Assembly: GCF_001423085.1 (NCBI RefSeq)
Contig: NZ_LMNU01000046.1
Location: forward strand, 1-64,000
From: Methylobacterium sp. Leaf125
GTDB taxonomy: Bacteria > Pseudomonadota > Alphaproteobacteria > Rhizobiales > Beijerinckiaceae
Direction of reading: 5' to 3'
Length of the DNA: 64,000 nt
Both the position numbers and the translations under genes were made by a program. Below the pieces are notes generated by a model. It was given only the letters and a program-made list of their open reading frames with translations. It ran no database searches and was not told where the DNA came from. This document shows, piece by piece, positions 36,024 through 45,123 of this stretch (positions within the stretch are counted from its first letter, which is position 1; every line of letters starts with the position of its first letter).

Positions 36024-36246
36024 GGCTCGCTCCTGCGATGTCGAGAATGCTCGCGTCTTGGAAAATTCTTGGAAAATGCTTGCTTCTGGGAAGAAGTCCG
36101 TCCGTCGACGACTGTTCCCCACAAGCATTTGAAAAGCGCTTTGGCGAACGTACGGATCAGTACGAAGGTCTTCACCGAGGCATTTACTTCGGAACGGGGC
36201 GCATCAGGCCGGGTTGCCGTTGCAGATCCCAGCCACGGAGAGAGTG

Positions 36247-36531
36247 ATGAAGTTCTTGACGCCCCTGATCGCGTCCGCCTGCCTCGTATCGACCCTGGCC
36301 CTGCCGGCCGCGGCGCAGACCGGGCTGGCGCCGGAGCGCGGCCCCGGCGGCCGCGGCGTCATCGTCGAAGGTCAGTCCAACACCACCGGCAACGACCCGG
36401 ACGTGGTGATCGCCCGCGGCGCGAACGGGGCCGACACGATCGCCACGGACTCGGCCGCGGGCGGCAACGCCAACCTGCCCGAGCGGGCGATCCCGAACGG
36501 GAGCGCCGGCGGCGGGGGCGGCGGGCGCTGA
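36247..36531 (+). CDS. small secreted Gly-rich protein
   Basis: 94 residues: signal peptide (hydrophobic LIASACLVSTLALPAAAQ, cleavage after AQ) then a Gly/Asn/Asp-rich chain ending in a run of Gly and Arg. Segments such as NTTGNDPDVVIARGANGADT look like short calcium-binding-type turns, but no known repeat is recognised. The GGAG before the ATG at 36247 decides the start. Confidence 0.65.
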   Translation: MKFLTPLIASACLVSTLALPAAAQTGLAPERGPGGRGVIVEGQSNTTGNDPDVVIARGANGADTIATDSAAGGNANLPERAIPNGSAGGGGGGR

Positions 36532-36684
36532 GCGAAGACCCACCCGACTCTTCCCGAAGCGGGGCCCCGGACACGGTCCGGGGCCCCGAAGCGTCGAGCG
36601 GTCCTGCGTCAGAGCGGGCGGCGAACGGGCGACGCCATGGCGCGTTGCTCCCCCACAGGTACGCCCCCGACACGGAGCCCCCCC

Positions 36685-37044
36685 ATGACCTTACGATCCG
36701 AAACACCCCCGACCCCGGGCAACCTCGCGGTCGAGACGCCGCCCGAGTCCGAGCGGCCCACCACCGCCATGCTGAAGGCCGACATCGACAGCGGCCGGAC
36801 CGGGGACAAGGTCGCCCATTACGACCCCGGCCTGTCGCAGCTCGGCACCGACGACGAGGCGGCCGGCAATGCCCCCACGCCGGACCGCGTGGCGCTCGCC
36901 CGGAAGACCGAGGCCGCGCCGCCCAAGGCCCGGGAGGCCGCCAGGCCGGAGAACGGCAGCGGCTGGATCATGCCGCTGTTCATCGGCCTCGCCGCTTTGG
37001 TGCCAGTGGTGGTCGGCGTGTCGCTGTTCGTCTTCAACCGCTGA
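36685..37044 (+). CDS. small tail-anchored membrane protein
   Basis: 119 residues: 95 polar residues followed by one C-terminal membrane span (IMPLFIGLAALVPVVVGVSL) and a very short end (FVFNR). The topology puts the polar part in the cytoplasm. No family recognised. It converges with the dehydrogenase gene, 13 bases away. Confidence 0.65.
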   Translation: MTLRSETPPTPGNLAVETPPESERPTTAMLKADIDSGRTGDKVAHYDPGLSQLGTDDEAAGNAPTPDRVALARKTEAAPPKAREAARPENGSGWIMPLFIGLAALVPVVVGVSLFVFNR

Positions 37045-37057
37045 GGCGGCCTTCGTC

Positions 37058-37939
37058 TCAGGCGGTCCGGCCCCGCCGGCGGGCGACCTCCGCCAGGGCG
37101 GCGAGGTCCTTCTCGGCGTCGCCGTGCCCCATCGCCTCGATGAGGTTGTCGCGCAGCACGCTGGCGAAGGGCATCGGCACCCCGGCCGCGCCCGCGGCCG
37201 AGAGGGCGAGGCCCACATCCTTGGCGCCGAGCTTGAGGTTGAAGCCCGGCGGCTCGTAGCGCCGTGCCGCGATGAGCGCGCCGTAGTTCTTGTAGACCGG
37301 CGAGGCGAACAGGGTGTTCGTCAGCAGGTCGAGCAGGTCCGCCCCCGTCACGCCGTGGCCCTCGGCCAGGGCCGCCGCCTCGCCCATCGCCTCGATCGCC
37401 GCGATCAGCATGAAGTTGCCCGCGAGCTTGACCGCATTGGCGCGGTGCGGCTCGGGTCCGAAGCCCCAGGTCCGGGCGCCCATGGCGGCGAGGAGCGGTT
37501 CGGCCCGGTCGATGGCCCCCGGGTCGCCCGCCGCCACGATGTTCAGGGCTCCGGCCTCGGCGACGTCCGGACGGCCGAAGACCGGAGCGGCGATGTAGGG
37601 CACGCCGGCACGGGCGTGGATGGCGGCGAGATCCTGCGCCAGGGCCACCGAGATCGTGCTCATCGAGAGATGCAGGCCCGGGCGGGCGGCGCCGTCGAGG
37701 AGGCCGCCTTCCACGATCACCGCGCGCAGGGCCGCGTCGTCCGCCAGCATGGTGATGGCCGCATCCCCGGCGAAGGCCTCGGCGGCCTGCGCCACCGGCG
37801 TCACGCCGGCGAGCCCCTCGGCCGCGCCCGGCGAGCGGTTCCAGACCCGGACCCTGTGCCCGGCCCGGACCAGGCTCGCCGCCATGCCGCGGCCCATCCG
37901 GCCGAGGCCGATCACGCCGACATCCATGCTCACACTCAT
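37058..37939 (-). CDS. beta-hydroxyacid dehydrogenase family NAD(P)-dependent oxidoreductase
   Basis: 293 residues. The Rossmann motif VIGLGRMGRGMA (residues 8-19), the substrate loop LSMSTISV and the catalytic Lys in NAVKLAGNFML (about 172) are those of the 3-hydroxyisobutyrate/6-phosphogluconate-type dehydrogenases, and the C-terminal helical domain (about 165-290) is complete. It would reduce a short aldehyde or oxidise a beta-hydroxyacid; the exact substrate cannot be told. It is 30 bases downstream of the alpha/beta hydrolase on the same strand. Confidence 0.9.
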   Translation of the reverse strand: MSVSMDVGVIGLGRMGRGMAASLVRAGHRVRVWNRSPGAAEGLAGVTPVAQAAEAFAGDAAITMLADDAALRAVIVEGGLLDGAARPGLHLSMSTISVALAQDLAAIHARAGVPYIAAPVFGRPDVAEAGALNIVAAGDPGAIDRAEPLLAAMGARTWGFGPEPHRANAVKLAGNFMLIAAIEAMGEAAALAEGHGVTGADLLDLLTNTLFASPVYKNYGALIAARRYEPPGFNLKLGAKDVGLALSAAGAAGVPMPFASVLRDNLIEAMGHGDAEKDLAALAEVARRRGRTA

Positions 37940-37969
37940 GTCGTCTCTCCCGTCGCGTTGGCCCGGCGC

Positions 37970-39001
37970 TCAGTGACCGTCGAGGAATTCGAGCGTCAGG
38001 GTGTTGAACTGGTCCGTCGCCTCCATGTGGACGAGGTGCCCGATCCCCGGGAGCACCACGGCGCGGCCGCTGGGCATCTGGCCGGCCAGCGTCCGCGCGT
38101 GCTCGGCATTGTGCCCCATGCCGGCCCGGAGGGCTTCCGGCGCGAAGGGCTTGCCGGGCGCGTTGTGGTCGTTCTCGCCCATGATGAAGAGGGTCGGGAC
38201 CTGGATCAGCGGGATCTCGTGCACCACCGGCTGCCCCCAGATCGCCTGGTAGGAATTGACGAAGGACTGCAGCCAGCGCGGATACTCGCCCGAGCCCTTC
38301 ACCCGCTCGCGCAGCGACACGAAGGGCTCGACGGCGGAGGCCGGCAGCGAGAGGGCGTAGTTCGTCATCAGCTGGCGCCGGTAGGACTCCGCCGTGGCAT
38401 CGCCCTCCAGGCGCAGCAGGGTGGCGTCGGAGACCGGCGGCACCGTGAAGCGGTAATCCTCCAGGCCGATCGGCGCTTCGAGGACGAGGCTGTTGACCCG
38501 GGTGGGGGCATTGCGCACGAGGCGCACCGCCAGCATCCCGCCCATGGAATGGGCCACCACGTCGACCCGCGCCAGCCCGAGGGAGTCGAGCAGCGCCACG
38601 GTGTCGGCCGACATGGCGTCGAAGGTGTAGGGTCCCACGGGCTTGGCCGACTTGCCGAAGCCGAGCTGGTCCGGGGCCAGCACCCGATAGCCCGTGCGGG
38701 TCAGCGCCTGGATCACCGGCTGCCAGTAGCTCGAGGGGAAATTGCGCCCGTGCAGCAGCAGGACGGTCCGGCCGTTGGCCTGGCCCTGCGCGGGCACGTC
38801 CATGTAGGCCAGGCGCTGGCGCTCGCCGTCGCGCATCCGCTCGAGGTAGAACACCGGATACGGGTAGGCGAAGCCCTCCAGGGCGATACCCAGGGGCGCC
38901 GTCTCGTTGGACGTCGGCTGCGCCGTGGCGGGCGCCACGGACAGCTGGGCGGCCAGCAGCAGGGCGGAGAGCAGGGCGGAGAGTTTGAGGAGCGCGTCCA
39001 T
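37970..39001 (-). CDS. secreted alpha/beta hydrolase
   Basis: 343 residues with a signal peptide (LSALLSALLLAAQLSVAPATA). The alpha/beta hydrolase core has the oxyanion region LLLHGRNFPSSYWQ, the nucleophile elbow VAHSMGGML (Ser about 165), the acid in MGENDHNAPG and the His in GIGHLVHME. An esterase, lipase or epoxide-hydrolase-like role in the periplasm is likely. It probably forms an operon with the dehydrogenase behind it. Confidence 0.9.
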   Translation of the reverse strand: MDALLKLSALLSALLLAAQLSVAPATAQPTSNETAPLGIALEGFAYPYPVFYLERMRDGERQRLAYMDVPAQGQANGRTVLLLHGRNFPSSYWQPVIQALTRTGYRVLAPDQLGFGKSAKPVGPYTFDAMSADTVALLDSLGLARVDVVAHSMGGMLAVRLVRNAPTRVNSLVLEAPIGLEDYRFTVPPVSDATLLRLEGDATAESYRRQLMTNYALSLPASAVEPFVSLRERVKGSGEYPRWLQSFVNSYQAIWGQPVVHEIPLIQVPTLFIMGENDHNAPGKPFAPEALRAGMGHNAEHARTLAGQMPSGRAVVLPGIGHLVHMEATDQFNTLTLEFLDGH

Positions 39002-39148
39002 GTGGGGTCCCGGCAACGGCGCGCAGTCTTACGCACCGGGCTGACATAGCGCAGGTTCCGCCCCGGCGTCGCTCGCTCCCCGTGACAAAGGACACGCCGC
39101 GTTTCCCCGGCCCTTGCGATTTCCGGCGCAGCGTCCCAGGGCTCGGCC

Positions 39149-40630
39149 ATGACCACCGACGCTCCCGGCCAGGATCCGCGCGGCCGACATTCCCGCCCGG
39201 ACGAAGCCCCAATCCAGGGCCGAGACCCATCCGGAAGCCGGGAGCTCCCGAACAAGACGGCGCCCGAGCCCGGGACGGACGGCATTCCGGTGCGCGAGCG
39301 CATGCTGGCGCTCCTGGCCATCGGCCTCGCCATGACCATGGCGGTGCTCGACGGGGCCATCGTCAACGTCGCCCTGCCGGTGATGGCCAAGGACCTCGGA
39401 ATCGAGCCCTCCGCGGCGATCTTCGTGACGAACAGCTTCCAGATCGCCGTGACGGCCGCCCTGCTGCCCCTGGCCGCCCTGGGCGACATCGTGGGCTATC
39501 GCCGGATCTATCTCGCCGGCCTCGCCGTGTTCACGGCCGCCTCCGTCGCCTGCGCCTTCGCGCCCAGCTTCGAGGCGCTGGTGGCCGCACGGATCGCGCA
39601 GGGGCTCGGGGCCGCCGGCATCATGAGCGTGAACACCGCCCTGGTGCGCTTCATCTACCCGCAGCGGATGATCGGGCGCGGCGTCGGCAACATCGCCCTG
39701 GTGGTGGCGATGGCCTCCGCCGCCGGTCCGACGGTGGCGGCCGCCATCCTGTCGGTGGCGAGCTGGCCGTGGCTGTTCCTCGTCAACCTGCCGGTGGGGC
39801 TGATCGCCCTGACGGTGGGTGCCCGCACCCTGCCGGTGACGCCGCGGAACGGCGGGCGCTTCGACATCCGCAGCGCCCTCCTGAACGCCGTGACCTTCGG
39901 GCTGCTCATCATCGGGGTCGACGGACTCGGCGACCCGGCGACCCGGGGCGTGGCGCTGGCCGAGATCGGGGCGGCCCTGGCGATCGGCGCGGTCTTCGTC
40001 TGGACCCAGACCCGGCTGGCGCGCCCGCTCCTGCCCGTCGATCTCCTGCGGATCCCCGCCTTCGCCCTGTCGATGGCGAGCTCCGTCGCCTCCTTCGCGG
40101 CCCAGATGATGGCCTACGTCGCCCTGCCCTTCTACTTCCAGGACGTGCTGCACCTCTCCGAGACGCAGACCGGCTTCCTGATGACGCCCTGGCCCCTGGC
40201 CATCGCCCTGATGGCCCCGATCTCGGGGCGCCTCGCCGACCGCTACGCCCCGGGGCTGCTCGGCGGCCTCGGCCTCGCCCTGATGGCCACCGGCCTGACG
40301 GCGACCGCCCTGCTCCCCGCGGGCGCGTCGCATCCCGACATCGCCTGGCGCCTGACCCTGTGCGGCCTCGGCTTCGGGTTGTTCCAGTCGCCCAACAACA
40401 AGGTCATCATCACCAGCGCCCCACGGGACCGGAGCGGCGGGGCGAGCGGGATGCAATCCACCGCCCGGCTCACCGGGCAATCCTTCGGCGCGGCCCTGGT
40501 GGCGGTGATCTTCGGCCTGCACCAGGGCGGCCCGCCGGCGGGACCGGTGAGCGCGACCTTGTGGTGCGCCGTCGCGCTGGCGAGCCTCGGGGCGGTGACC
40601 AGCGTGCTACGGCGCCAGCCCGGCGCCTGA
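39149..40630 (+). CDS. DHA2-type MFS drug efflux transporter
   Basis: 493 residues with about 14 membrane spans, the EmrB/QacA pattern. After a polar 45-residue head come LALLAIGLAMTMAVLDGAIV (the DHA2 motif D at the end of span 1), NSFQIAVTAALLPLAALGDI and ARIAQGLGAAGIMSVNTALV. It should export hydrophobic drugs or dyes by proton antiport. There is no membrane-fusion partner next to it. Transcribed 73 bases before an SDR gene that may share its transcript. Confidence 0.93.
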   Translation: MTTDAPGQDPRGRHSRPDEAPIQGRDPSGSRELPNKTAPEPGTDGIPVRERMLALLAIGLAMTMAVLDGAIVNVALPVMAKDLGIEPSAAIFVTNSFQIAVTAALLPLAALGDIVGYRRIYLAGLAVFTAASVACAFAPSFEALVAARIAQGLGAAGIMSVNTALVRFIYPQRMIGRGVGNIALVVAMASAAGPTVAAAILSVASWPWLFLVNLPVGLIALTVGARTLPVTPRNGGRFDIRSALLNAVTFGLLIIGVDGLGDPATRGVALAEIGAALAIGAVFVWTQTRLARPLLPVDLLRIPAFALSMASSVASFAAQMMAYVALPFYFQDVLHLSETQTGFLMTPWPLAIALMAPISGRLADRYAPGLLGGLGLALMATGLTATALLPAGASHPDIAWRLTLCGLGFGLFQSPNNKVIITSAPRDRSGGASGMQSTARLTGQSFGAALVAVIFGLHQGGPPAGPVSATLWCAVALASLGAVTSVLRRQPGA

Positions 40631-40703
40631 CGCATCCGCCGCGATCGCACCAGGACCCGTCCTGCGCGTTGACCCGGGCAGAGCCTCTCCCAAGGACGAT
40701 CCC

Positions 40704-41516
40704 ATGAACCTCGACCTGTCCGGCAAGCGCGCCCTCGTCAGCGGCTCCACCAGCGGCATCGGCTACGCCATCGCCAAGGCGCTGGGCGAGCTCGGGGCCA
40801 ACGTGGCGATCAACGGGCGGACGCAGGAGCGGGTGCACGACGCCGTCGAGCGCCTCAAGCGCGAGACCGGCCATGCCGGCTTCATCGGGGCACCCGGCGA
40901 CGTCGCCAACCCGGACGGGGCGGCCCGGGTGGTCTCCGGCCTGCCGGACATCGACATCCTGGTGAACAACACCGGCATCTTCGAGCCGAAGCCCTTCTTC
41001 GAGATCCCGGACGAGGACTGGCACCGGTTCTTCGACACCAACGTGATGAGCGGCGTGCGCCTCGCCCGGGCCTACACCCCCGGCATGGTCCAGCGCGGCT
41101 GGGGCCGGGTGGTCTTCATCTCCAGCGAATCCGGCGTGAACATCCCGGTGGAGATGGTGCATTACGGAATGACCAAGACCGCCCAGCTCGCGGTCGCGCG
41201 GGGGCTCGCCGAGACGGTGTCGGGCAGCGGCGTCACCGTGAACAGCGTGCTGCCGGGGCCGACCCTGTCGGAGGGCGTCGCCGAGTTCATGAAGAGCATG
41301 GCCCAGGGGCAGGACGGCGGAGCCGGGGGCGAGGTCGACCTCGAGGCCGCCGGAAGGGCCTTCGTGGCCGAGCACCGCCCGACCTCGCTGATCGGTCGTC
41401 TCGCCACCGTCGAGGAGGTGGCCAGCATGGTCGCCTACCTCTGCAGCCCGGCCGCCAGCGCCACCAGCGGCGCGGCCCTCCGGGTCGATGGCGGCGTGGT
41501 GCGCAGCATCGTCTGA
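40704..41516 (+). CDS. short-chain dehydrogenase/reductase
   Basis: 270-residue classical SDR: cofactor motif SGSTSGIGYA (about residues 14-22), NNTG (about 90), catalytic Ser in FISSESG and the pair Tyr-x3-Lys in HYGMTKTAQ (about 154-158), ending SGAALRVDGG. The GRTQ after strand 2 suggests NADPH. AAGGACG precedes the ATG. The substrate is unknown. Confidence 0.94.
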   Translation: MNLDLSGKRALVSGSTSGIGYAIAKALGELGANVAINGRTQERVHDAVERLKRETGHAGFIGAPGDVANPDGAARVVSGLPDIDILVNNTGIFEPKPFFEIPDEDWHRFFDTNVMSGVRLARAYTPGMVQRGWGRVVFISSESGVNIPVEMVHYGMTKTAQLAVARGLAETVSGSGVTVNSVLPGPTLSEGVAEFMKSMAQGQDGGAGGEVDLEAAGRAFVAEHRPTSLIGRLATVEEVASMVAYLCSPAASATSGAALRVDGGVVRSIV

Positions 41517-41608
41517 GGACGCGCCGCCCGGTCGCGCGGCGGCGGGTGCGGTAAGGATTTCGCAACCTCTGCCGCCGACCCTGGCCCGAAGAGACGGGAG
41601 GGCAGGCA

Positions 41609-42649
41609 ATGGGGGATTATGCGCTGGAAGGTCCGCGCTGGGGCACGGGCGCGGCGGGCACGAGCGGCGGCACCGTCACCTGGGCCGTCGACGGCACGAT
41701 TCCCACCAGCTTCGTGAGCCTTCTCCAGGCCGCCTTCGCCACCTGGGCGGCGGCCGCCAACATCGCGTTCCAGCAGGTGGCCACGACGGCCAGCGCCCAG
41801 ATCGACGTCACCCTCGGGGGGATCGACGGGCTCGGCAACACCCTGGGCTATGCCCATTATACCTATAGCGGCCAGCGCATGCAGTCGGTGGAGATCACCT
41901 TCGACAGCGGCGAGGGCTGGCACGCCGTCTCCGGCGGGCGGGTGGTCAGCACCCAGAACGTCGATCTCTCCCTGGTGGCGCTGCACGAGATCGGCCACGC
42001 GCTCGGCCTCGATCACTACAACACCAAGCCCGAGGTGATGAACGCCGTCCTCAACACCAGCATCAAGACCCTGGCGGCCGGCGACCTCGCCGGAATCCAG
42101 GCCCTGTACGGCGCGCCGAGCGCCCCGGTGATGGCCGCGGCCGCACCGTCGAGCCCGGTCGCCGCCTCCACCGCCCCGGCGGTCACGGCGGTGTACCGGT
42201 TCTACGACACTCATACGGGGGACCACTTCTACACGACGAGCACCGCCGAGAAGGCGCAGATCCAGCAGACGCTGCCGTGGTTCAACTACGAGGGCACCGC
42301 CTGGGCGGCCCCGGCCAAGGGCGCCGACACGGTGGACGTGTTCCGGTTCTTCGACACGGTCTCCAACGCCCACTTCTTCACGACGAGCGTGTCCGAGCGG
42401 GACCAGGTCCTGAAGACCGCGCCGAGCTACAAGTACGAGGGCGTGGCCTTCGAGGCCTACGCCGATGCCAGCGCCCCCGGCGGCCTGACCCTGGAGCGCT
42501 TCTACAACACCCAGACCGGCCAGCATCACTTCGCCGGCAGCGCCGAGGAGGCCAACGGCATCAATCACGGCGTCGCCGGTCCGGGCTGGGTCGACGAGGG
42601 CAAGGCCTTCACGGTCCACCTGCCCACCGACACGATGCTGTTCGCCTGA
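41609..42649 (+). CDS. matrixin-like metalloprotease with C-terminal repeats
   Basis: 346 residues. A zinc protease domain occupies 1-170: VALHEIGHALGLDH (about 128-141) is the extended HExxHxxGxxH motif and PEVMNAVL the Met-turn. After an Ala/Pro linker come three repeats of about 45 residues (YRFYDTHTGDHFYTTS; FRFFDTVSNAHFFTTS; ERFYNTQTGQHHFAGS), typical of the DUF5648 class of surface adhesive repeats. There is no signal peptide, so a type I or other leaderless export is likely. GGAGGG lies before the ATG. Confidence 0.9.
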   Translation: MGDYALEGPRWGTGAAGTSGGTVTWAVDGTIPTSFVSLLQAAFATWAAAANIAFQQVATTASAQIDVTLGGIDGLGNTLGYAHYTYSGQRMQSVEITFDSGEGWHAVSGGRVVSTQNVDLSLVALHEIGHALGLDHYNTKPEVMNAVLNTSIKTLAAGDLAGIQALYGAPSAPVMAAAAPSSPVAASTAPAVTAVYRFYDTHTGDHFYTTSTAEKAQIQQTLPWFNYEGTAWAAPAKGADTVDVFRFFDTVSNAHFFTTSVSERDQVLKTAPSYKYEGVAFEAYADASAPGGLTLERFYNTQTGQHHFAGSAEEANGINHGVAGPGWVDEGKAFTVHLPTDTMLFA

Positions 42650-42706
42650 GCGGCGGGGCCGGCCGCTCGGCCCGGCGACTTGGCTCAGCCCAGCGACTCG
42701 GCCCGG

Positions 42707-43411
42707 CTACTCGGCTTCCGTCTCGAACATCTCGTCGAAGGAATAGCCCGAGCCGCGCACGGTGCGGATCGGGTCGCTCTGACGCGGGCGGTTCAGGGCC
42801 TTGCGCAGGCGCCCGACATGGACGTCGACGGTGCGCTCGTCGATGTAGACGTCGTGGCCCCAGACGCCGTCGAGGAGCTGCTCGCGGGAGAACACCCGGC
42901 CGGGGCTCTGCATCAGGAACTCGAGGAGCTTGAACTCGGTCGGCCCGAGATGGATCTCGCGGCCCTCCCGGCGGATGCGGTGGCTGACCCGGTCGAGCTC
43001 GATGTCGCCGGCCACCAGCAGGTTGGCGACGTGGGCGGGCTTGGCCCGGCGCAGCAGGGCGCGGACCCGGGCGAGGAGCTCGGGCACCGAGAACGGCTTG
43101 ACGATGTAGTCGTCGGCGCCGGTTCCCAGGCCGCGGATGCGGTCGCCCTCCTCGCCCCGCGCCGTCAGCATGATCACCGGCAGCCGCTCGGTCTCGCGCC
43201 GGGCGCGGATGCGGCGGCAGAGCTCGATCCCCGACAGGGCGGGCAGCATCCAGTCGAGCAGGACGAGGTCGGGCACCTGCTCCTGCAGGCGCAGGTCCGC
43301 CTCGTCGCCGCGGGCGGCCGAGTCGACGATGAACCCCTCGGCCTCGAGGTTGTAGCGGAGAAGAAGGGTCAGGGCCTCCTCGTCCTCGACGATCAGGATA
43401 CGCGTACTCAT
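42707..43411 (-). CDS. phoB: phosphate regulon response regulator PhoB
   Basis: 234 residues. The receiver domain has the phospho-accepting Asp in VLLDWMLPAL (about 53) and the Lys in VKPFSVPEL. The winged-helix output domain (about 130-228) ends with VDVHVGRLRKAL and RGSGYSF. On low phosphate it activates the pst operon through Pho boxes; one is visible before pstS. It is the last gene of pstSCAB-phoU-phoB, 29 bases after phoU; no phoR lies beside it in the window. Confidence 0.96.
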   Translation of the reverse strand: MSTRILIVEDEEALTLLLRYNLEAEGFIVDSAARGDEADLRLQEQVPDLVLLDWMLPALSGIELCRRIRARRETERLPVIMLTARGEEGDRIRGLGTGADDYIVKPFSVPELLARVRALLRRAKPAHVANLLVAGDIELDRVSHRIRREGREIHLGPTEFKLLEFLMQSPGRVFSREQLLDGVWGHDVYIDERTVDVHVGRLRKALNRPRQSDPIRTVRGSGYSFDEMFETEAE

Positions 43412-43440
43412 CGTGCGCTTTCGATCAGACCGGCACGGGG

Positions 43441-44166
43441 TCAGGCCGCGCCGGGCATGTCCACGGTGGCGTAGTTGGAGGCGTCGTTCTTCGGGCGCTC
43501 GCGCTCGGCCAGCAGGTTCTCGCCGGTGACGAGGTAGTGGATCGTCTCGGCGATGTTGGTGGTGTGGTCGCCGATGCGCTCGATGTTCTTGGCCACGAAC
43601 AGGAGGTGCGTGCAGAACGAGATGTTGCGCGGATCCTCCATCATGTAGGTCAGGAGTTCGCGGAACAGGGAATTGTAGAGGGCGTCGATGGCGTCGTCGC
43701 GCTCCCAGACGCCGAGGGCCGCCTTGATGTCGCGGCTGGCATAGGCGTCGAGGACGTCCTTGAGCTGTTCCTGCACCAGGTCGCTCATGTGCTGGACGCC
43801 GATGACGATCTTCTGCGGCTGGATCTGGTCGGCGATCGCCACGACGCGCTTGGCGACGTTCTTGGCGAGGTCGCCGATGCGCTCGAGATCGTTCGAGACC
43901 CGGATCGCCGTCACGGTCTCGCGCAGGTCGATGGCCAGGGGCTGGCGCCGGGCGATGAGCAGGATCGCCCGCTCCTCGATCTCGCGCTGCAGGGTGTCGA
44001 GGCGGGTGTCGGCGGCGATCACCGCCTGGGCCAGGGGCGCGTCGCGGCGCACCAGGGCCTCGCCGGCCTCGGTCATCATCTTCTCGGCGATGCCGCCCAT
44101 CTCGGAGATCGAGCGGCGCAGGTCCTCAAGGTCCGTATCGTAGGATTTGACGATGTGGTCGGGCAT
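43441..44166 (-). CDS. phoU: phosphate signalling protein PhoU
   Basis: 241 residues made of two three-helix PhoU repeats. Metal-binding acidic motifs ETVTAIRVSNDLERIGD (about 85-100) and TYMMEDPRNISFCTHLLF, KNIERIGDHTTNIAE (about 200-215) are intact. It links the Pst transporter to PhoR so that the regulon stays off when phosphate is plentiful. It is in the usual place between pstB and phoB. Confidence 0.96.
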   Translation of the reverse strand: MPDHIVKSYDTDLEDLRRSISEMGGIAEKMMTEAGEALVRRDAPLAQAVIAADTRLDTLQREIEERAILLIARRQPLAIDLRETVTAIRVSNDLERIGDLAKNVAKRVVAIADQIQPQKIVIGVQHMSDLVQEQLKDVLDAYASRDIKAALGVWERDDAIDALYNSLFRELLTYMMEDPRNISFCTHLLFVAKNIERIGDHTTNIAETIHYLVTGENLLAERERPKNDASNYATVDMPGAA

Positions 44167-44252
44167 GGGTCTCGCTCCTCGATCGGGCCCGCCTGTCCGG
44201 TGCCCGCCCTGGCGGTGATGTGGGGCGCGGGCCGATCCCGGCCGGCGGAGGA

Positions 44253-45071
44253 TCAGCCGAAGCGGCCGGTGATGTAGTCCTGCGTCTGGCGCTTCTCCGG
44301 ATTCATGAAGATGCGCGTCGTCGGGCCGAATTCCACCAGCTCGCCGAGATACATGAAGGCGGTGAACTGCGAGATGCGCGCCGCCTGCTGCATGTTGTGC
44401 GTGACGATGACGATGGTGAATTCCGAGCGCAGCTGCTCGATCAGCTCCTCGATGCGGCCGGTGGAGATCGGGTCGAGGGCCGAGGTCGGCTCGTCGAACA
44501 GGATCACCTCGGGGCGCTGGGCCACCGTGCGGGCGATGCAGAGGCGCTGCTGCTGGCCGCCCGAGAGGCCCATGCCGGACTGCTTCAGCTTGTCCTTCAC
44601 CTCGTCCCAGAGGGCGGCCTTGCGCAGGGATTCCTCGACGCGCACGTCGAGATCGGCCTTGGGCAGCTTCTCGTAGAGGCGCAGGCCGAAGGCGACGTTG
44701 TCGTAGATCGACATCGGGAACGGGGTCGGCTTCTGGAACACCATGCCGATGCGCGAGCGCAGCTCGTTGAGGTCGACCTTGGAATCCAGCACGTTCTGGC
44801 CGTCGAGGAGGATCTCCCCTTCCGCGCGCTGGTCCGGATAGAGGCTGTAGATCCGGTTGAAGGTGCGCAGCAGGGTGGACTTGCCGCAGCCCGACGGGCC
44901 GATCAGCGCCGTGACCTGGCGGTCGTGGAAGTTGAGGTTGACCGACTTCAGGCCGTGGAAGCTGCCGTAGTAGAAGTTCAGGTCCTTGACCGCGATGCGG
45001 ACCGGTGAGGACTCGTCGGCCTTGTGGCGTCCGGTGAGCTGCGCGGACGTGATCCCGGGGGCGGCGTTCAT
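44253..45071 (-). CDS. pstB: phosphate ABC transporter ATPase PstB
   Basis: 272 residues with Walker A GPSGCGKSTLLR (about 70), the PstB-specific RIGMVFQKPTPFPMSIYDNV, the signature LSGGQQQRLCIARTVA and Walker B VILFDEPTSALD. It supplies ATP energy to PstC/PstA for high-affinity phosphate uptake. It lies 52 bases after pstA. Confidence 0.97.
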   Translation of the reverse strand: MNAAPGITSAQLTGRHKADESSPVRIAVKDLNFYYGSFHGLKSVNLNFHDRQVTALIGPSGCGKSTLLRTFNRIYSLYPDQRAEGEILLDGQNVLDSKVDLNELRSRIGMVFQKPTPFPMSIYDNVAFGLRLYEKLPKADLDVRVEESLRKAALWDEVKDKLKQSGMGLSGGQQQRLCIARTVAQRPEVILFDEPTSALDPISTGRIEELIEQLRSEFTIVIVTHNMQQAARISQFTAFMYLGELVEFGPTTRIFMNPEKRQTQDYITGRFG

Positions 45072-45123
45072 CGGTTCAAGATCCTATCGGTCGAAGGAGC
45101 GGAGACGGGCGGCGCGCGGGTGG

